Below, in pieces: positions 28,244 to 39,600 of a stretch of 64,000 bases of DNA. The first letter of the stretch is position 1. The number at the start of each line of letters is the position of its first letter. The DNA lies in contig NZ_CP166625.1 of the NCBI RefSeq assembly GCF_041320595.1, positions 186,001-250,000 on the forward strand, in the 5' to 3' direction. A program made the translations under genes and the position numbers. The notes under the pieces were generated by a model that was given only the letters and a program-made list of their open reading frames with translations, made no database searches and was not told the origin of the DNA. The DNA comes from Pleomorphomonas sp. PLEO. GTDB taxonomy: Bacteria > Pseudomonadota > Alphaproteobacteria > Rhizobiales > Pleomorphomonadaceae.

Positions 28244-29485
28244 ATGAAAGTCAACAAGCTGCTGGCCGCGGCCAGCCTCATTACGTTCTGCTTCGCCGCC
28301 GGCGCGGCGCAGGCCGATACGCTGCAAATGTGGGTGCGTAGCGGCATCGGCGCGTCGTTCACCAGCCTGGTGAAGGCCTACAACGACAGCCACCCGGATA
28401 AGGTTGCGCTCACCGAGGTCCCGCAGACCGAGTTGGTCCAGAAATATGCCACCGCCATCGCCGGTGGCCAGGCGCCGGACGCGCTGTCGATGGACCTCAT
28501 CTACAATCCTGCCTTCGCGGCAGCCGGCCAGCTCGAGGATCTGACCGATTGGGCCAAGGCCCTGCCATACTTCTCGTCGCTGTCACCGAGCCACGTCAAG
28601 CTCGGCACCTTTGAGGACAAGATCTATGGCCTGCCGATGTCGGTCGAGACCTCGGTCTTTGCTTGGAACAAGGATCTCTACAAGAAAGCCGGTCTAGATC
28701 CAGATAAGGCCCCGACCACCTGGGAGGAGATTTCAGCCAACGCCAAGAAGATTCGTGCGCTCGGCGATGACATCTACGGCTTCTATTTCTCCGGCGGCGG
28801 CTGTGGCGGCTGCATGATCTTCACCTTCACCCCGCTCACCTGGGGCGCTGGTGCCGACATCCTGTCTGAGGACGGCAAGAAGGCAACGCTCGACACGCCT
28901 CAGATGCACAAGGCGGTCGGCTATTATCGTGACATGGTCAAGGCGGGCGTCGTACCGCCGGGCGCGGCTTCGGATACCGGCACCAACTTCCTGTCGATCA
29001 CCAACGGCAAGATCGGCCAGCAGAACCTTGGCGCGTTCGCCATCGGCACGCTGGTCACCGAGCATCCCGACATCCACTTCGGCGTGTCGCTGATCCCGAG
29101 CGTCGATGGCAAGACCTCGTCGTTTGCTGGCGGCGACAATTTCGTCATCACCAAGGGCTCGCCGCACGCTGCACTTGCCAAGAACTTCCTCGAATATGCC
29201 TATTCGCTGGACGGCCAGAAAGTGATGGCGAAATACGGCAGCCTGCCGACCCGGTCGGATATCGCGGCCGAGGTGCTGAAGGATCTCGATCCGCGCATGA
29301 AGGTCGGCGTCGACGCCATCGCCGTCGCCAAAACGCCCTACACGCTGCAGTTCAACGACCTGATCAACAGCGCCAACGGTCCTTGGGCTTCGTTCACCAA
29401 TGCCGCCATCTTTGGTGACGACGTCGACGGTGCCTTCGCCAAGGCTCAGGAAGAAATGCAGGGCATCATCGATAACGCCCAGTAA
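28244..29485 (+). CDS. CUT1-type sugar ABC transporter substrate-binding protein
   Basis: This is a periplasmic extracellular solute-binding protein family 1 (MalE-like), 413 residues. The Sec signal is MKVNKLLAAASLITFCFAAG with cleavage after AQA. AGGAGGAG precedes the ATG. Family features include LMWVRSGIG-like N-terminus (LQMWVRSGI), YGLPMSVETSVFAWNKDLYKK and GGDNFVITKGSPH. A cysteine pair in GGGCGGCMIF (about residue 187) is unusual for the family. The ligand is probably an oligosaccharide with terminal beta-L-arabinofuranose, given the linked GH127 enzyme. Confidence 0.93.
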   Translation: MKVNKLLAAASLITFCFAAGAAQADTLQMWVRSGIGASFTSLVKAYNDSHPDKVALTEVPQTELVQKYATAIAGGQAPDALSMDLIYNPAFAAAGQLEDLTDWAKALPYFSSLSPSHVKLGTFEDKIYGLPMSVETSVFAWNKDLYKKAGLDPDKAPTTWEEISANAKKIRALGDDIYGFYFSGGGCGGCMIFTFTPLTWGAGADILSEDGKKATLDTPQMHKAVGYYRDMVKAGVVPPGAASDTGTNFLSITNGKIGQQNLGAFAIGTLVTEHPDIHFGVSLIPSVDGKTSSFAGGDNFVITKGSPHAALAKNFLEYAYSLDGQKVMAKYGSLPTRSDIAAEVLKDLDPRMKVGVDAIAVAKTPYTLQFNDLINSANGPWASFTNAAIFGDDVDGAFAKAQEEMQGIIDNAQ

Positions 29486-29502
29486 GCGCTATCCACGATC
29501 GA

Positions 29503-29530
29503 CTGGCCGGAAGAACTGCCTTCCGGCCAG
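29503..29530 (+). other. Intercistronic hairpin after the CUT1 binding protein
   Basis: A perfect 11-bp stem (29503-29513 with 29520-29530, 6-nt loop) lies 18 bp after the stop, without a T-run. It occupies the same position as the hairpins after the other binding-protein genes and would protect the upstream mRNA. Confidence 0.65.
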
Positions 29531-29651
29531 CCTCCCCCTCGGACGGCACCGGCCAGCCCGGTCCGTTATTTCGCCCGCCCCCTAGGTTTTCGCATCCGCC
29601 GCTCCGCAGTGTCCTTGACCCGCGGGCGGGTGCCCCAGAAGAACGGCAGCG

Positions 29652-30572
29652 ATGACTCTCGTCGATAGTATCTCCACCCCCTCCCGCAGACGTCGCCCTA
29701 AGGGGCGGTCACAATGGAAGGGCCTTCTTTATATTGCGCCCGCCATGGCGCTGGTGATCGTGTTCTTTATTCTGCCAGTGCTGTTCACCTTCTGGATGAG
29801 CTTGAACAAGTGGCCATTGATCGGCGCTACCAAGTTCATCGGCCTAGGCAACTACATCCGGATGCTTTCCGATGCGCGCTTCTATTCGGCGCTAGGATTT
29901 ACTGCCTACTACACGGTGATCATCACCATCGCCATCTTTGCTGTGGCCTTCCCGCTCGCCATCTTCGTCGAGCGGCAACGCCGGATGGTCGGGGTCTATC
30001 GGACCGCGATCTTCATGCCGGTGGTGGTCGGCCTCGCTTCGGCTTCGCTCCTCTGGGTGTGGTTCGCCAACGTCGACAGCGGCTTTTTGAACCCGCTTCT
30101 GGCCTGGCTAGGGCTCGTCGACCTCAAGACCAACTTCTTTGCGAGTTTCGACAGTGCCTTCTTCATCATCTGTCTGATGGTGGTTTGGAAGGTGGCCGGT
30201 TTCACGATGATCATCCTGCTTACCGGCCTGCAGGCAATCCCAACCGAGCTCGGTGAAGCGGCGCGCATTGATGGTGCCAACCGCTGGAAGCGCTTCATCT
30301 ACGTCACGCTGCCACTGATGCGCAAGACGATGGCGCTGTCGTTGATCCTGTCAGTGACCGGCTCGATCCTCGCCTTCGACCAGTTCTACATCATGACGGC
30401 CGGTGGGCCGCAGAACAAGATGATCACGGTGGTCTACTACATTTTCAATCAGTCCTTCGTGTCGTTCAACCTTGGCTACGGAGCGGCCATGTCGCTGGTG
30501 CTGCTGGCCATTCTGGTGCTGATCAGCATCTTCCAGCTTTGGCTGCTTCGCGTCGGGGAGGACAGGCCATGA
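29652..30572 (+). CDS. CUT1-type sugar ABC transporter permease (MalF-like)
   Basis: This inner-membrane permease has 306 residues and six helices. The basic N-terminus RRRRPKGRSQWKG precedes helix 1 (LLYIAPAMALVIVFFILPVL). The EAA loop is ELGEAARIDGANRWKRFIYV. Its stop overlaps the next permease start by ATGA. It forms the channel with the MalG-like partner. The ribosome-binding site is weak, consistent with lower expression than the binding protein. Confidence 0.93.
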   Translation: MTLVDSISTPSRRRRPKGRSQWKGLLYIAPAMALVIVFFILPVLFTFWMSLNKWPLIGATKFIGLGNYIRMLSDARFYSALGFTAYYTVIITIAIFAVAFPLAIFVERQRRMVGVYRTAIFMPVVVGLASASLLWVWFANVDSGFLNPLLAWLGLVDLKTNFFASFDSAFFIICLMVVWKVAGFTMIILLTGLQAIPTELGEAARIDGANRWKRFIYVTLPLMRKTMALSLILSVTGSILAFDQFYIMTAGGPQNKMITVVYYIFNQSFVSFNLGYGAAMSLVLLAILVLISIFQLWLLRVGEDRP

Positions 30573-31432
30573 CAAGCAAGAAAGAAGCTCGTGTCCGCCG
30601 GGCGTTCTTTTCAGCCGGGGGCTACCACGGCACCGGCATCCTGCTCGCCGTCTTCTTCCTGGCGCCATTCGCTATCGCTATCCTCTCGTCCTTCCGCCAC
30701 GGCACGGAAGCACGACTGCCGCCGATCCCGCCGTGGCCAACCACCGGCTTCAGTCTCGATGCCTACCGCAGCCTCGACAGTTTCGGAGCTGGCATCTGGC
30801 AGCACACGCTGAACTCGGCGGCGGTGGCGATTGGAACGGCGTTTCTCACCGTGGTGGTGAGCCTGCTCGCTGGCTACGGCTTCTCGCGCTATCGCTTCAA
30901 GTTCAAGAATGCGCTGTTCGTGCTGATCATCGCCACGCTGATGATCCCGTTTCAGTCGATCCTGACGCCGCTGTTCATCATCCTCGCCAAATTGGGGCTC
31001 AACAACTCGTTGATCGGCCTGACGCTGGTCTACGTGACGCTGCAGCTTCCCTTCTCGGTGTTCATGATGCGGAATGCCTTCGACGCGGTGCCGAAGGAGA
31101 TTGAGGAGGCAGCTCGCATCGACGGGGCTCGCGACTTGAAGCTGCTCGTCCGCGTGCTGCTGCCGCTGGTGCTGCCGGGCATCGTCACCGTAGCGATCTT
31201 CGCCTTCCTCAATTCCTGGAACGAATTCCTGGCCGCCCTGGTGCTCCTGTCGGACAATTCCAAGTTCACGCTGCCGATCCTGATTTCGGCGGTGCGCGGC
31301 GGTCGGCTCGGCGCTATCGACTGGGGTGCCGTCCAGGCGGGCGTCACCGTGATGAGCGTGCCCTGCCTCTTCGTCTTCCTGCTTCTGCAACGCTACTACA
31401 TGCGCGGCCTGATGGCCGGCGCCGTGAAGTGA
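30569..31432 (+). CDS. CUT1-type sugar ABC transporter permease (MalG-like)
   Basis: This second permease of the importer has 287 residues from ATG at 30569 with GGGGAGG upstream. The in-frame extension to 30539 inside the MalF-like gene is rejected because the ATGA overlap is the usual arrangement. Helix 1 is GILLAVFFLAPFAIAILSSF. The EAA loop reads EIEEAARIDGARDLKLLVRV, and the typical end is LLQRYYMRGLMAGAVK. The gene is followed at once by the GH127 gene. Confidence 0.93.
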   Translation: MTSKKEARVRRAFFSAGGYHGTGILLAVFFLAPFAIAILSSFRHGTEARLPPIPPWPTTGFSLDAYRSLDSFGAGIWQHTLNSAAVAIGTAFLTVVVSLLAGYGFSRYRFKFKNALFVLIIATLMIPFQSILTPLFIILAKLGLNNSLIGLTLVYVTLQLPFSVFMMRNAFDAVPKEIEEAARIDGARDLKLLVRVLLPLVLPGIVTVAIFAFLNSWNEFLAALVLLSDNSKFTLPILISAVRGGRLGAIDWGAVQAGVTVMSVPCLFVFLLLQRYYMRGLMAGAVK

Positions 31433-31458
31433 CACTTTCCCTCACTGGAAATCCGATC

Positions 31459-33426
31459 ATGACCAAGACCAAGAAAGACCGTCAGTTCCGCCCCGTCCCT
31501 GTGCCATCCGTCGTGCTTGGCGGTCTGTTCGGCGCTCGCCAGGACGCCGTTTGCGAGGCCACCGCCGAAACGCTGCTCGACCGCTGCGTCGATGCCGGCA
31601 TGTTGAAAGCGATCGATGTCGAACAGCCGAGCCCAGGGGTCGTCATCCCCTATCATTCGATGAGCCCCACCGTGCCGGCGACCGAGCACAAGGCTATGGT
31701 TTCCACCCAGATGTTCTGGGACAGCGACCTTGGCAAGTCGATCGAGACGGTGGCCTATTCGCTTTACCGCAAGCCCAATCCGAAGCTCGAAGCGCGCGTC
31801 GACGCTATTGTCGACCTCTACGCCAAGCTGCAACGAGCCGATGGCTACCTCAATGCCTGGTATCTGCGCGTGGTGCCGGGCCGCGAGTGGGCCAACCTCC
31901 GCGACACGCACGAACTCTATTGCGCCGGGCACCTGATCGAAGGCGCCGTCGCCTATTACCAGGCCACAGGCAAGCGCAAGCTGATGGACATCATGAGCCG
32001 CTATGTCGACCATATCATCGACAAGTTCGGCCATGGCCCCGGCAAGATTGCCGGTTACTGCGGCCACGAAGAGATCGAGCTGGCGCTCGTCAAGCTGGCC
32101 CGCGCCACCGGCCAGCAGAAGTACATGGACCTCTCCAAATATTTCATCGACGAGCGTGGCACTGAGCCGCATTATTTCGACATCGAGGCGCGTCGAGACG
32201 GGCGCGATCCCAAGAACTTCGTGATGGGGTCCTACCAGTACAACCAGTCGCACCAGCCAGTACGCGAGCAGAAAAAGGTGGTGGGCCACGCGGTGCGTGC
32301 CATGTACCTCTATTCGGGCATGGCCGATATCGCCACCGAGTATAGTGACGATACGCTGACCACCGCCCTTGAGACGCTGTGGGACGACCTCATCACCAAG
32401 CAGATGTATATCACCGGCGGCATAGGGCCGGCGGCGGCGAATGAGGGATTCACCGACTACTACGACCTGCCAAACGAAAGCGCCTATGCCGAGACCTGCG
32501 CGTCGGTCGGCCTGGTATTCTGGGCGAACCGTATGCTCGGACGCGGCCCCAACCGCCGCTTTGCCGACATCATGGAGATCGCGCTCTATAACGGCTCGCT
32601 TTCCGGCCTGTCGCTCGACGGCAAGACTTTCTTCTACGAAAACCCGCTCGAAAGTGCAGGCAAGCACCATCGCTGGATTTGGCACCGTTGCCCCTGCTGC
32701 CCGCCTAACATCGCTCGCCTCGTCGCGTCGGTCGGCTCCTACATGTATGCCGTCGCCGACGATGAGATCGCCGTGCATCTGTATGGCGAAAGCTCGGTGA
32801 AGGCCGAGATTGCCGGTACGAAGGTGGAACTCGCACAAGCCACCCGCTATCCTTGGCATGGGGCCGTGCGGCTGACGCTGAAGGTGGAGAAGCCGACACG
32901 CTTTGCCATCTCGCTTCGCATCCCCGGCTGGGCGAAAGGCGCCAAGCTTTCCATCGATGGCGGGGCAGTGGATCTCGTCTCGGTTATGGTGAATGGCTAC
33001 GCGCGCATCGAACACGAATGGACCGGCAGCGAAGTCATCGACCTCGAATTGCCGCTGATCCCGCGTGCTCTCTGGGCCGATCCGCGCGTTCGTCAGGACA
33101 CCGGCCGCTTCGCGCTGATGCGCGGGCCGTTGGTCTACTGCGCCGAGGGCGTCGACAATGGTGAAGGGCTCAACGCACTCACCGTCACCGGCGATCCGTC
33201 TCGCGCCAACGAAATCGAGATCGCGGCGCTCGGCGGCGCCGTCGCCCTCGACATCGAGGCGAGGCGCGATGTGAGTACTGGTTTTGAAGGCTCGCTCTAC
33301 CGCGAGGCCCCACCAGCGACGGAGCCTGCCAAAGCACGCTTCGTGCCCTATCACCTCTGGGACAACCGCGCGCCCGGCGAAATGCTCGTCTGGATGCGCG
33401 GCGGCCCGAAGAAGACTGGAGCGTGA
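31459..33426 (+). CDS. Beta-L-arabinofuranosidase-like glycoside hydrolase, GH127 (DUF1680)
   Basis: This GH127-family enzyme is 655 residues with no signal peptide, so it acts in the cytoplasm on imported sugar. Characterised members (HypBA1) release beta-L-arabinofuranose using a cysteine nucleophile and a zinc site of one Glu and three Cys. The corresponding residues can be placed: E345 and C347 in AYAETCAS, and C413/C414 in RCPCCPPN, with C413 as the nucleophile equivalent. ATG at 31459 is preferred to GTG 31429, which overlaps the permease. The gene sits inside a CUT1 importer operon, between the second permease and the ATPase. Related families act on other rare sugars, so the exact linkage is open. 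Confidence 0.9.
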   Translation: MTKTKKDRQFRPVPVPSVVLGGLFGARQDAVCEATAETLLDRCVDAGMLKAIDVEQPSPGVVIPYHSMSPTVPATEHKAMVSTQMFWDSDLGKSIETVAYSLYRKPNPKLEARVDAIVDLYAKLQRADGYLNAWYLRVVPGREWANLRDTHELYCAGHLIEGAVAYYQATGKRKLMDIMSRYVDHIIDKFGHGPGKIAGYCGHEEIELALVKLARATGQQKYMDLSKYFIDERGTEPHYFDIEARRDGRDPKNFVMGSYQYNQSHQPVREQKKVVGHAVRAMYLYSGMADIATEYSDDTLTTALETLWDDLITKQMYITGGIGPAAANEGFTDYYDLPNESAYAETCASVGLVFWANRMLGRGPNRRFADIMEIALYNGSLSGLSLDGKTFFYENPLESAGKHHRWIWHRCPCCPPNIARLVASVGSYMYAVADDEIAVHLYGESSVKAEIAGTKVELAQATRYPWHGAVRLTLKVEKPTRFAISLRIPGWAKGAKLSIDGGAVDLVSVMVNGYARIEHEWTGSEVIDLELPLIPRALWADPRVRQDTGRFALMRGPLVYCAEGVDNGEGLNALTVTGDPSRANEIEIAALGGAVALDIEARRDVSTGFEGSLYREAPPATEPAKARFVPYHLWDNRAPGEMLVWMRGGPKKTGA

Positions 33427-33431
33427 CGGCC

Positions 33432-34499
33432 ATGTCCGACAGCGGAGTTCAGCTGACCGAAGTGCGCAAGAGCTTTGGCTCGATGGAAGTGATCCATGGC
33501 GTCAACCTCTCGGTTCCCGACGGCGCCTTCGTGGTGTTCGTCGGGCCATCTGGCTGCGGCAAATCGACATTGTTGCGCATGATCGCCGGCCTTGAAGAGG
33601 TGACTGACGGTGAGATTGCCATCAAGGGCCGCGAGGTGACCGACGTCGACCCATCTCAACGCGGCATCGCCATGGTGTTCCAGAGTTACGCGCTCTACCC
33701 GCATATGACGGTGCGCGACAATCTGGCCTTCGGGCTGAAGATGCAACGCACCGACAAAGCGGTGATCGATGAGCGCGTGGCGGCAGCCGCGGCAATCCTG
33801 AAGATCGAACCGCTGATGGACCGGCGGCCGGGCCAACTGTCCGGTGGACAGCGGCAGCGCGTGGCCATCGGCAGGGCCATCGTGCGCAAGCCGGAGGTAT
33901 TCCTGTTCGACGAGCCGCTCAGCAACCTCGACGCCGAATTGCGCGTATCCATGCGCGTCGAGATCGCCCGGCTACACCGCGAACTCGGCAACACCATGAT
34001 CTACGTGACGCACGACCAGACCGAGGCGATGACGCTCGCCGACGTGATTGTCGTACTGCGAGACGGCCGCATCGAGCAGTCGGGCTCACCCCGCACCGTC
34101 TACGAGGATCCCGATAACGCCTTCGTCGCCGGCTTCATCGGCTCGCCGCGCATGAACCTCCTCGACGCTATCTGGCGCGGCGATGGCAAGGTGGAGATTG
34201 CCGGAAAGACGGAAGCCGCGCCGATCGTCGGTACTGGCCTTGTGCCAGGTGAGAAGGTGACCTTCGGCCTGAGGCCAGAGCATCTCATTGTCGGCGCGGC
34301 GGGCGGCATCCAAGCGCGCGTCGACGTACTCGAATATCTTGGCGGCACCCGCTACCTCTATTGCCAGCTCACCGATGGCCAGCCGCTTATCGTCGAATAC
34401 CGGGATGGGCCGGACGTCCGCTCCGGCGACACCATCACGCTCGGCTGCCCATCGGAGCGGCGCTACATATTCAACGAAGGCGGACAGCGCATCCGCTGA
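33432..34499 (+). CDS. CUT1-type ABC transporter ATP-binding protein (UgpC/MsmK-like)
   Basis: This ATPase of the CUT1 importer has 355 residues from ATG 33432; GTG 33423, which overlaps the GH127 stop, is an alternative. Walker A is GPSGCGKST, the signature LSGGQRQR and Walker [16 protein letters not shown], with the His switch in YVTHDQTEA. The C-terminal regulatory TOBE region ([11 protein letters not shown] onward, about 120 residues) is present. It is the last gene of the operon, and a terminator follows. Confidence 0.95.
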   Translation: MSDSGVQLTEVRKSFGSMEVIHGVNLSVPDGAFVVFVGPSGCGKSTLLRMIAGLEEVTDGEIAIKGREVTDVDPSQRGIAMVFQSYALYPHMTVRDNLAFGLKMQRTDKAVIDERVAAAAAILKIEPLMDRRPGQLSGGQRQRVAIGRAIVRKPEVFLFDEPLSNLDAELRVSMRVEIARLHRELGNTMIYVTHDQTEAMTLADVIVVLRDGRIEQSGSPRTVYEDPDNAFVAGFIGSPRMNLLDAIWRGDGKVEIAGKTEAAPIVGTGLVPGEKVTFGLRPEHLIVGAAGGIQARVDVLEYLGGTRYLYCQLTDGQPLIVEYRDGPDVRSGDTITLGCPSERRYIFNEGGQRIR

Positions 34500-34528
34500 C
34501 CTCTCCTCCAAACTTCATGAGGCACCTC

Positions 34529-34559
34529 GGCCCGCGTTTCCCCCACGCGGGCCTTTTCT
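34529..34559 (+). terminator. Terminator of the CUT1-GH127 operon
   Basis: A 9-bp perfect stem (34529-34537 with 34545-34553, 7-nt C-rich loop) is followed by TTTTCTC, 30 bp after the ATPase stop. Confidence 0.85.
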
Positions 34560-34700
34560 CGTCCCCACCGCCAGCGGTACGAATTGCCGGCCATTAGGAT
34601 CTTTTCTGTTCGGTAACCTCAATTTATTCTAATCTTCCTTAAAAGGGGTACCAGCGCCAAGCCGGTCGCCGTCCGTCGTGTGAGTGGGAAGGGACGTTTC

Positions 34701-36629
34701 ATGTGGGCCAAAGGGAAGAAGCCGCCCCCAGGGACCGTCCGCTTCGTCGCCGTCGCGGCATCGCTGTTCTCGACATCGCTTCTTCCTCAACAGGCTGCCG
34801 CCTTTGAGCTTTTCGGTCACCGTTTCTTCGAAGCGGCACCCGATCCGGATATATCTCCTGATGCACAGCGCTACACCGTGGCCATCGACACGGTTGGGGC
34901 GGACAACGGACTGCACGCAGCCGTGCTCGCCGCTTCGGCTCTCTGGACCGGCCGCGACGACACGCCACCGCCCTCGACCGCCGCCTTCCTGTCTCGAGTG
35001 AGCGCCGAATACGGGCGCATCACTGCCACCCTTTACCGCGAAGGACACTATGGTGGCACGGTCGAGATCACCGTAGATGGCCAAGATCCCGACGCCATTG
35101 CGCCGGATGCCGTCCTGCCGCAACCGGTGAAGGTGGCGATGCGCGTTACGCCTGGTCCGCTCTTTCGCTTTGGCAAGGTGGAGATCGTCGGCGCTCCGCA
35201 GCTTGGGCCGGAGGACGTGGACTTCAAGAAGTCGACGCCAGCCGAGATCGGCCTTGCCGTCGGTGAGCCGGCACTGGCCGGTGCGGTCACAGGGTCGGAA
35301 AAGCTGCTGATCGACGACTGGCGACGGCGCGGCCATCCGCTGGCCAGCATCGTCAAGCGTGACACCGTTGCCCAACACGACACGTCGACGCTCGATGTGG
35401 CGATCACCGTCGACCCTGGCCCGGCCGCGACGTTCGGACCGCTCGCGGTGACCGGAACCAACCGCATGGATCCCGCGTATACCGCCTGGATGACCGGCGT
35501 CGAAGCAGGCCAGCCTTATAGTCCCGCCGTCATCGAGCGTGGGCAGAAAAACCTCCGGCGGCTACAGGTGTTCTCCAGTCAGCGCATAGAGGAAGCCAAG
35601 ACGCTCGGCCCGAACGGCCAGCTGCCGCTCACCCTCAATGTCGCCGAGCGGCCGCTGCACGTGTTCGGCGGCGGCGTCAGCTATGCCACCGAGGATGGCG
35701 CCGGCGTCGAAGCCTACTGGCAGCACCGTAATCTGTTCGGACACGCTGAATCCCTGAAGCTGTCGGGCGCGGTGAATGGCATCGCCGGTGTCGACCCCAA
35801 GGATTTCAATTACGATCTTTCGGCGACCTTCAGCCGGCCGGGCGTCATAACGCCATTCACGGACTTCACCGCCGTGCTTGAGGCGAAGCGAGAAACGCCC
35901 GACACCTATACCGAGACGGCAATCACCGCGAAGGCTGGGCTCAGCCACGCCATCACCGAACAACTTTCTGCCTCGCTCGGCCTCGGCGTGACCGCCTCCC
36001 GCGACAAGGATGCCCAGGGGACCGACAAGTTCCTGCTCTCGGGCCTGCCGCTCGGTCTGACCTACGACAGCCGCGACGACAAGACCGACCCGCATAGCGG
36101 CTTCAACGCCAAGGTCAGTGCCGAACCGTTCTACGAGGCGAACTTCGGCAATGCCGGCGTCATCGCCGATGCGTCCATCGCTTCCTACCTGCCTGTTGAT
36201 CGCGAGGGCCGTTTCGTCATCGCCGGCCGGCTTGCCGTCGGGTCGATCCTTGGCGCGCCGATCGATGAGATGCCCAACGGCCGCCTCTATTACGCCGGTG
36301 GTGGCTCGTCGGTGCGGGGCTACGCCTATCGCAGCCTCGGTCCCAAGGAAAATGGCGTGGTGACCGGCGGGTTGTCGCATCTCGACGGCTCGGTCGAGCT
36401 GCGGGCCAAGGTGACTGAAAGCTTCGGCGTCGTCGGTTTCCTCGATGCCGGCAATGCCTTCGCCTCAAGCTATCCGGATCTCTCCGAGAGTCTGCGCTTC
36501 GCTGCCGGCGCCGGCATCCGCTACTACACCGGCCTCGGACCGGTGCGACTTGATGTGGCGTTGCCGCTCAACCGCGAGCGAGGCGACTCGACCCTCGGTG
36601 TCTACATCGGCCTCGGCCAAAGCTTTTAA
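34701..36629 (+). CDS. tamA: Translocation and assembly module outer-membrane protein TamA
   Basis: TamA is an Omp85-family outer-membrane barrel that, with TamB, helps export or insert autotransporters and lipids at the outer membrane. The protein is about 642 residues with a signal peptide ending near QQAAA. POTRA-like repeats lie in the first third (HYGGTVEITVDGQDPDAIAP, PLFRFGKVEIVGAPQLG, GPAATFGPLAVTGTNRMDP). A C-terminal beta-barrel contains GLTYDSRDDKTDPHSGF and the conserved GGGSSVRGYAYRSLG. ATG 34701 with AAGGGA upstream is preferred over an in-frame GTG at 34680. tamB follows 12 bp later. Confidence 0.93.
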   Translation: MWAKGKKPPPGTVRFVAVAASLFSTSLLPQQAAAFELFGHRFFEAAPDPDISPDAQRYTVAIDTVGADNGLHAAVLAASALWTGRDDTPPPSTAAFLSRVSAEYGRITATLYREGHYGGTVEITVDGQDPDAIAPDAVLPQPVKVAMRVTPGPLFRFGKVEIVGAPQLGPEDVDFKKSTPAEIGLAVGEPALAGAVTGSEKLLIDDWRRRGHPLASIVKRDTVAQHDTSTLDVAITVDPGPAATFGPLAVTGTNRMDPAYTAWMTGVEAGQPYSPAVIERGQKNLRRLQVFSSQRIEEAKTLGPNGQLPLTLNVAERPLHVFGGGVSYATEDGAGVEAYWQHRNLFGHAESLKLSGAVNGIAGVDPKDFNYDLSATFSRPGVITPFTDFTAVLEAKRETPDTYTETAITAKAGLSHAITEQLSASLGLGVTASRDKDAQGTDKFLLSGLPLGLTYDSRDDKTDPHSGFNAKVSAEPFYEANFGNAGVIADASIASYLPVDREGRFVIAGRLAVGSILGAPIDEMPNGRLYYAGGGSSVRGYAYRSLGPKENGVVTGGLSHLDGSVELRAKVTESFGVVGFLDAGNAFASSYPDLSESLRFAAGAGIRYYTGLGPVRLDVALPLNRERGDSTLGVYIGLGQSF

Positions 36630-36641
36630 GGAGGCGACCAT

Positions 36642-39600
36642 ATGAAGATCAGAGCCGCCTTCCTCGTCCTCTCCGTCCTTGTCGCGGCGCCCCTGGCGCT
36701 GACGCTGGCAGGCGCCCAGGAGGATGACAGCGCCGAGAAGGGCGCTTTCGTCCGCTTCGTCGAGGACAAGATTTCAACGCCCGACCGCAAGATCGAGATT
36801 GGCGCCATCAATGGGGCGCTGTCTTCGGATGTGCGCCTGGCTTCGATCAGCGTGTCCGATCGCGAGGGAGCTTGGCTCAGGATCGAGGGTGTACACCTCG
36901 TCTGGAGCCGCCTGGCGCTTCTTCGCGGCAACCTCGATATCGAAAGCCTCGACGCCGATAAGATCGAGATCCTCCGCAAGCCGTTGCCCGCGGAAACCGT
37001 CGACCCGGCGGCAGGTGAAGGTTTCAGTATGCCAGACCTGCCGGTCTCGGTGAAAGTCGGCCGTCTTTCGGCACCCAACGTCGTTCTTGACGCCTCCGTT
37101 CTCGGCGAGGAAGCCCGTCTTGCCGTCACCGCGTCAGCCAATCTCGCCGACGGCTCGCTCGATACCGACCTTGCCATCCGCCGTACGGACAGTAAACCGG
37201 GCGAGGTAACCCTCAAGGTCGCCTATGCCGCGCAAGGCAAGGCGCTCGATCTCGACCTCAAGGCCGAAGAGCCGGCCGGGGGTGTCATGGCCGGCCTCCT
37301 CAACCTGCCAGGCCGCCCCTCGGTCGGCCTGACGCTGAAAGGTACCGGCCCGCTCGACGAATTTGCCGCCGACTTCGCGCTTACCACCGATGGCATCAAT
37401 CGCCTCACCGGGCGCACCACCATCGCCCGTGACGGCAATGGCTACCGCTTCGGCTCAGCGCTGGCTGGCGATCTCGGGGCATTGGCGCAGCCCGACTATG
37501 CGCTCTATCTTGCCGGCCAATCAGCGTTGGAGATTTCGGGCCGCTTCGACGATGCCGGTCCGATCAGCATCGACAAGCTGGCGCTCACCGGTCCCGTACT
37601 GACCTTGCAGGGCTCGGCGGCGTTTGCCGCGGATCATTTCCCGACAGCGATCGACATCGATGGTCGCATTGCCGGTAAAGACGGTGCGCTGCCGCTCGGC
37701 GGCGCCAGCGCTACGACGCGGCTCGGTGAAGGCCGGCTCCGCTTTTCCTTCGGTCACGGCGGCGCCTGGAGCCTCGATCTTGCCGCCGAGGGCCTTTCGA
37801 CGCCGAGCGTCAGTGCCGGCGCGCTGGAGATCAGCGGTCATGGCGCCGCGACCGATCTTGCCGACACCGCAAAGCGCCGCGTCGACTTTACGCTCAGCGG
37901 TGGCTCGCGCGGTCTCAGCTTTACCGACGCCGCCGTCGGTACGGCGGTGGGTGGCGAACTGTCGTTTTCCGGCAACGGCCGCTGGGCCACGGATACACCG
38001 CTCGCTATCGACCTTCTGAAGCTTGCAACCCCCACCGCCGAGGCATCATTCGCCGGCAAGGTGGAAGAGGGTCGCATCGAAGGCCGGCAGACGCTGTCGG
38101 CTGCCTCGCTTGCCCCCTTCTCGGCGCTTGCCGGCCGACCTCTTCAAGGCAGCGTCGAGCTCTCGGGCAATGGTACGCTCGTCCCGACGACCGGTGCCTT
38201 CGACCTAACGCTTGACGGCAACGCCGTCGCGCTTTCGACGGACATTGCCCGCCTCGACGGCTTGCTGTCCGGTGAGACGAAGCTGACCGGTCGCGTTGCT
38301 CGCGACACGTCGGGTCTCAAGCTCGAGGCCTTCAGGATCGCCAACCCGGCGCTGACTCTGACCGCCGATGGCGACCGTGCTCTCGATCGTACCGATCTCA
38401 CGGCGACGCTGACGCTACCCGACGTTGGTCGCGTCGAGCCACAGGCCAAGGGGGCGGCCGGCGTCACACTGTCCCTGCGGGGTGGTCGTGGGCCGCTGGA
38501 TCTGAAGGCGCGGCTTTCTTCCGATCGTCTGACGCTTTCCGGCAATACCTTGGAAGCACTGGGTGTAGACCTTTCCGGCAAGCTTGACGGGGCTGCGTTC
38601 GATGGCAACCTCCAAGGAACGGGCCGAGTGAAGGGCAAGCCGCTGACGCTGTCGGCCGGCCTGTCGAGTGCCGCCGACGGTACTCGCCGTCTCGATGGCC
38701 TCGCTCTCTCCGTTGCCGACAGTCGGGTGACCGGCGATGTGGTGCTGGGTAGCCAGGGGCTGATGACCGGCCGGCTTGTGGTAGATTCGCCCGACCTCTC
38801 TGCGCTGGCGCCGCTGCTGCTGGTCGATCTTGGCGGCCGCCTCAACGCCGATGTGAGCCTTGCCCCCGATGGCAGCCGGCAGTCGGCCAAAGCCAAAATC
38901 ACGGCGACCGACCTTACAGTCGCCGGCAATCACATTGCCTCCGCCGACGTCGACGCGGCCATTGCCGATCTCCTCGGCGCGCCGAAGATCGACGGTCGCT
39001 TTACGGCAAAGGGCCTCGCGACGCCCGCCGCCAGCGTTACCAGCCTTGACGGCACGGCCAAGAGCGATGGCACGGCGACTGCTTTCACCGTCAAGGCCGA
39101 CGGCATTGCCGCGCCGCAGTTGACCGCCGCCGGTCTCACCGGCTTTGGCGCCACCGCCTCGGGTCGGTTCGAGGGCAATAAGATAAATCTCACTTCGGCC
39201 AAGATGACAGGCCCCACCGGTTTCAGTGCCGAAGCGAAGGGCGTCATCCCACTGTCGGGCGGAGGCCTCGCTGTCGACGCCAACGCCGATCTGCCTCTGG
39301 CGCTGGCCCAATCCTTTGTCGCTACGCGTGGTACCCGTGTTACCGGTACCGCGAAGGCAACGCTGAAAGCGACCGGCAGCCTGGCATCGCCGGCGTTCTC
39401 AGGGCGAGTGACGGTGAGCGGCGCCTCGGTCACCGATCCGCTCACCACCATGCGGCTCGACGCCATCGACCTGGCGCTGCAGCTGACCGGCGACAGTGTC
39501 CGCATCGAAAAAGCAAGCGCCACCGTCAAGGGCGGCGGTCGCCTGTCGGCCAACGGCAGCGTCGGCCTTTCCAGCGGCCTGCCGGTGGATATTCGCATCA

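Noticed and set aside
31396-33354. Open frame of about 650 codons on the minus strand opposite GH127
   Set aside because: It mirrors the codons of the GH127 gene, whose catalytic motifs are intact; the antisense protein shows no recognisable motif.
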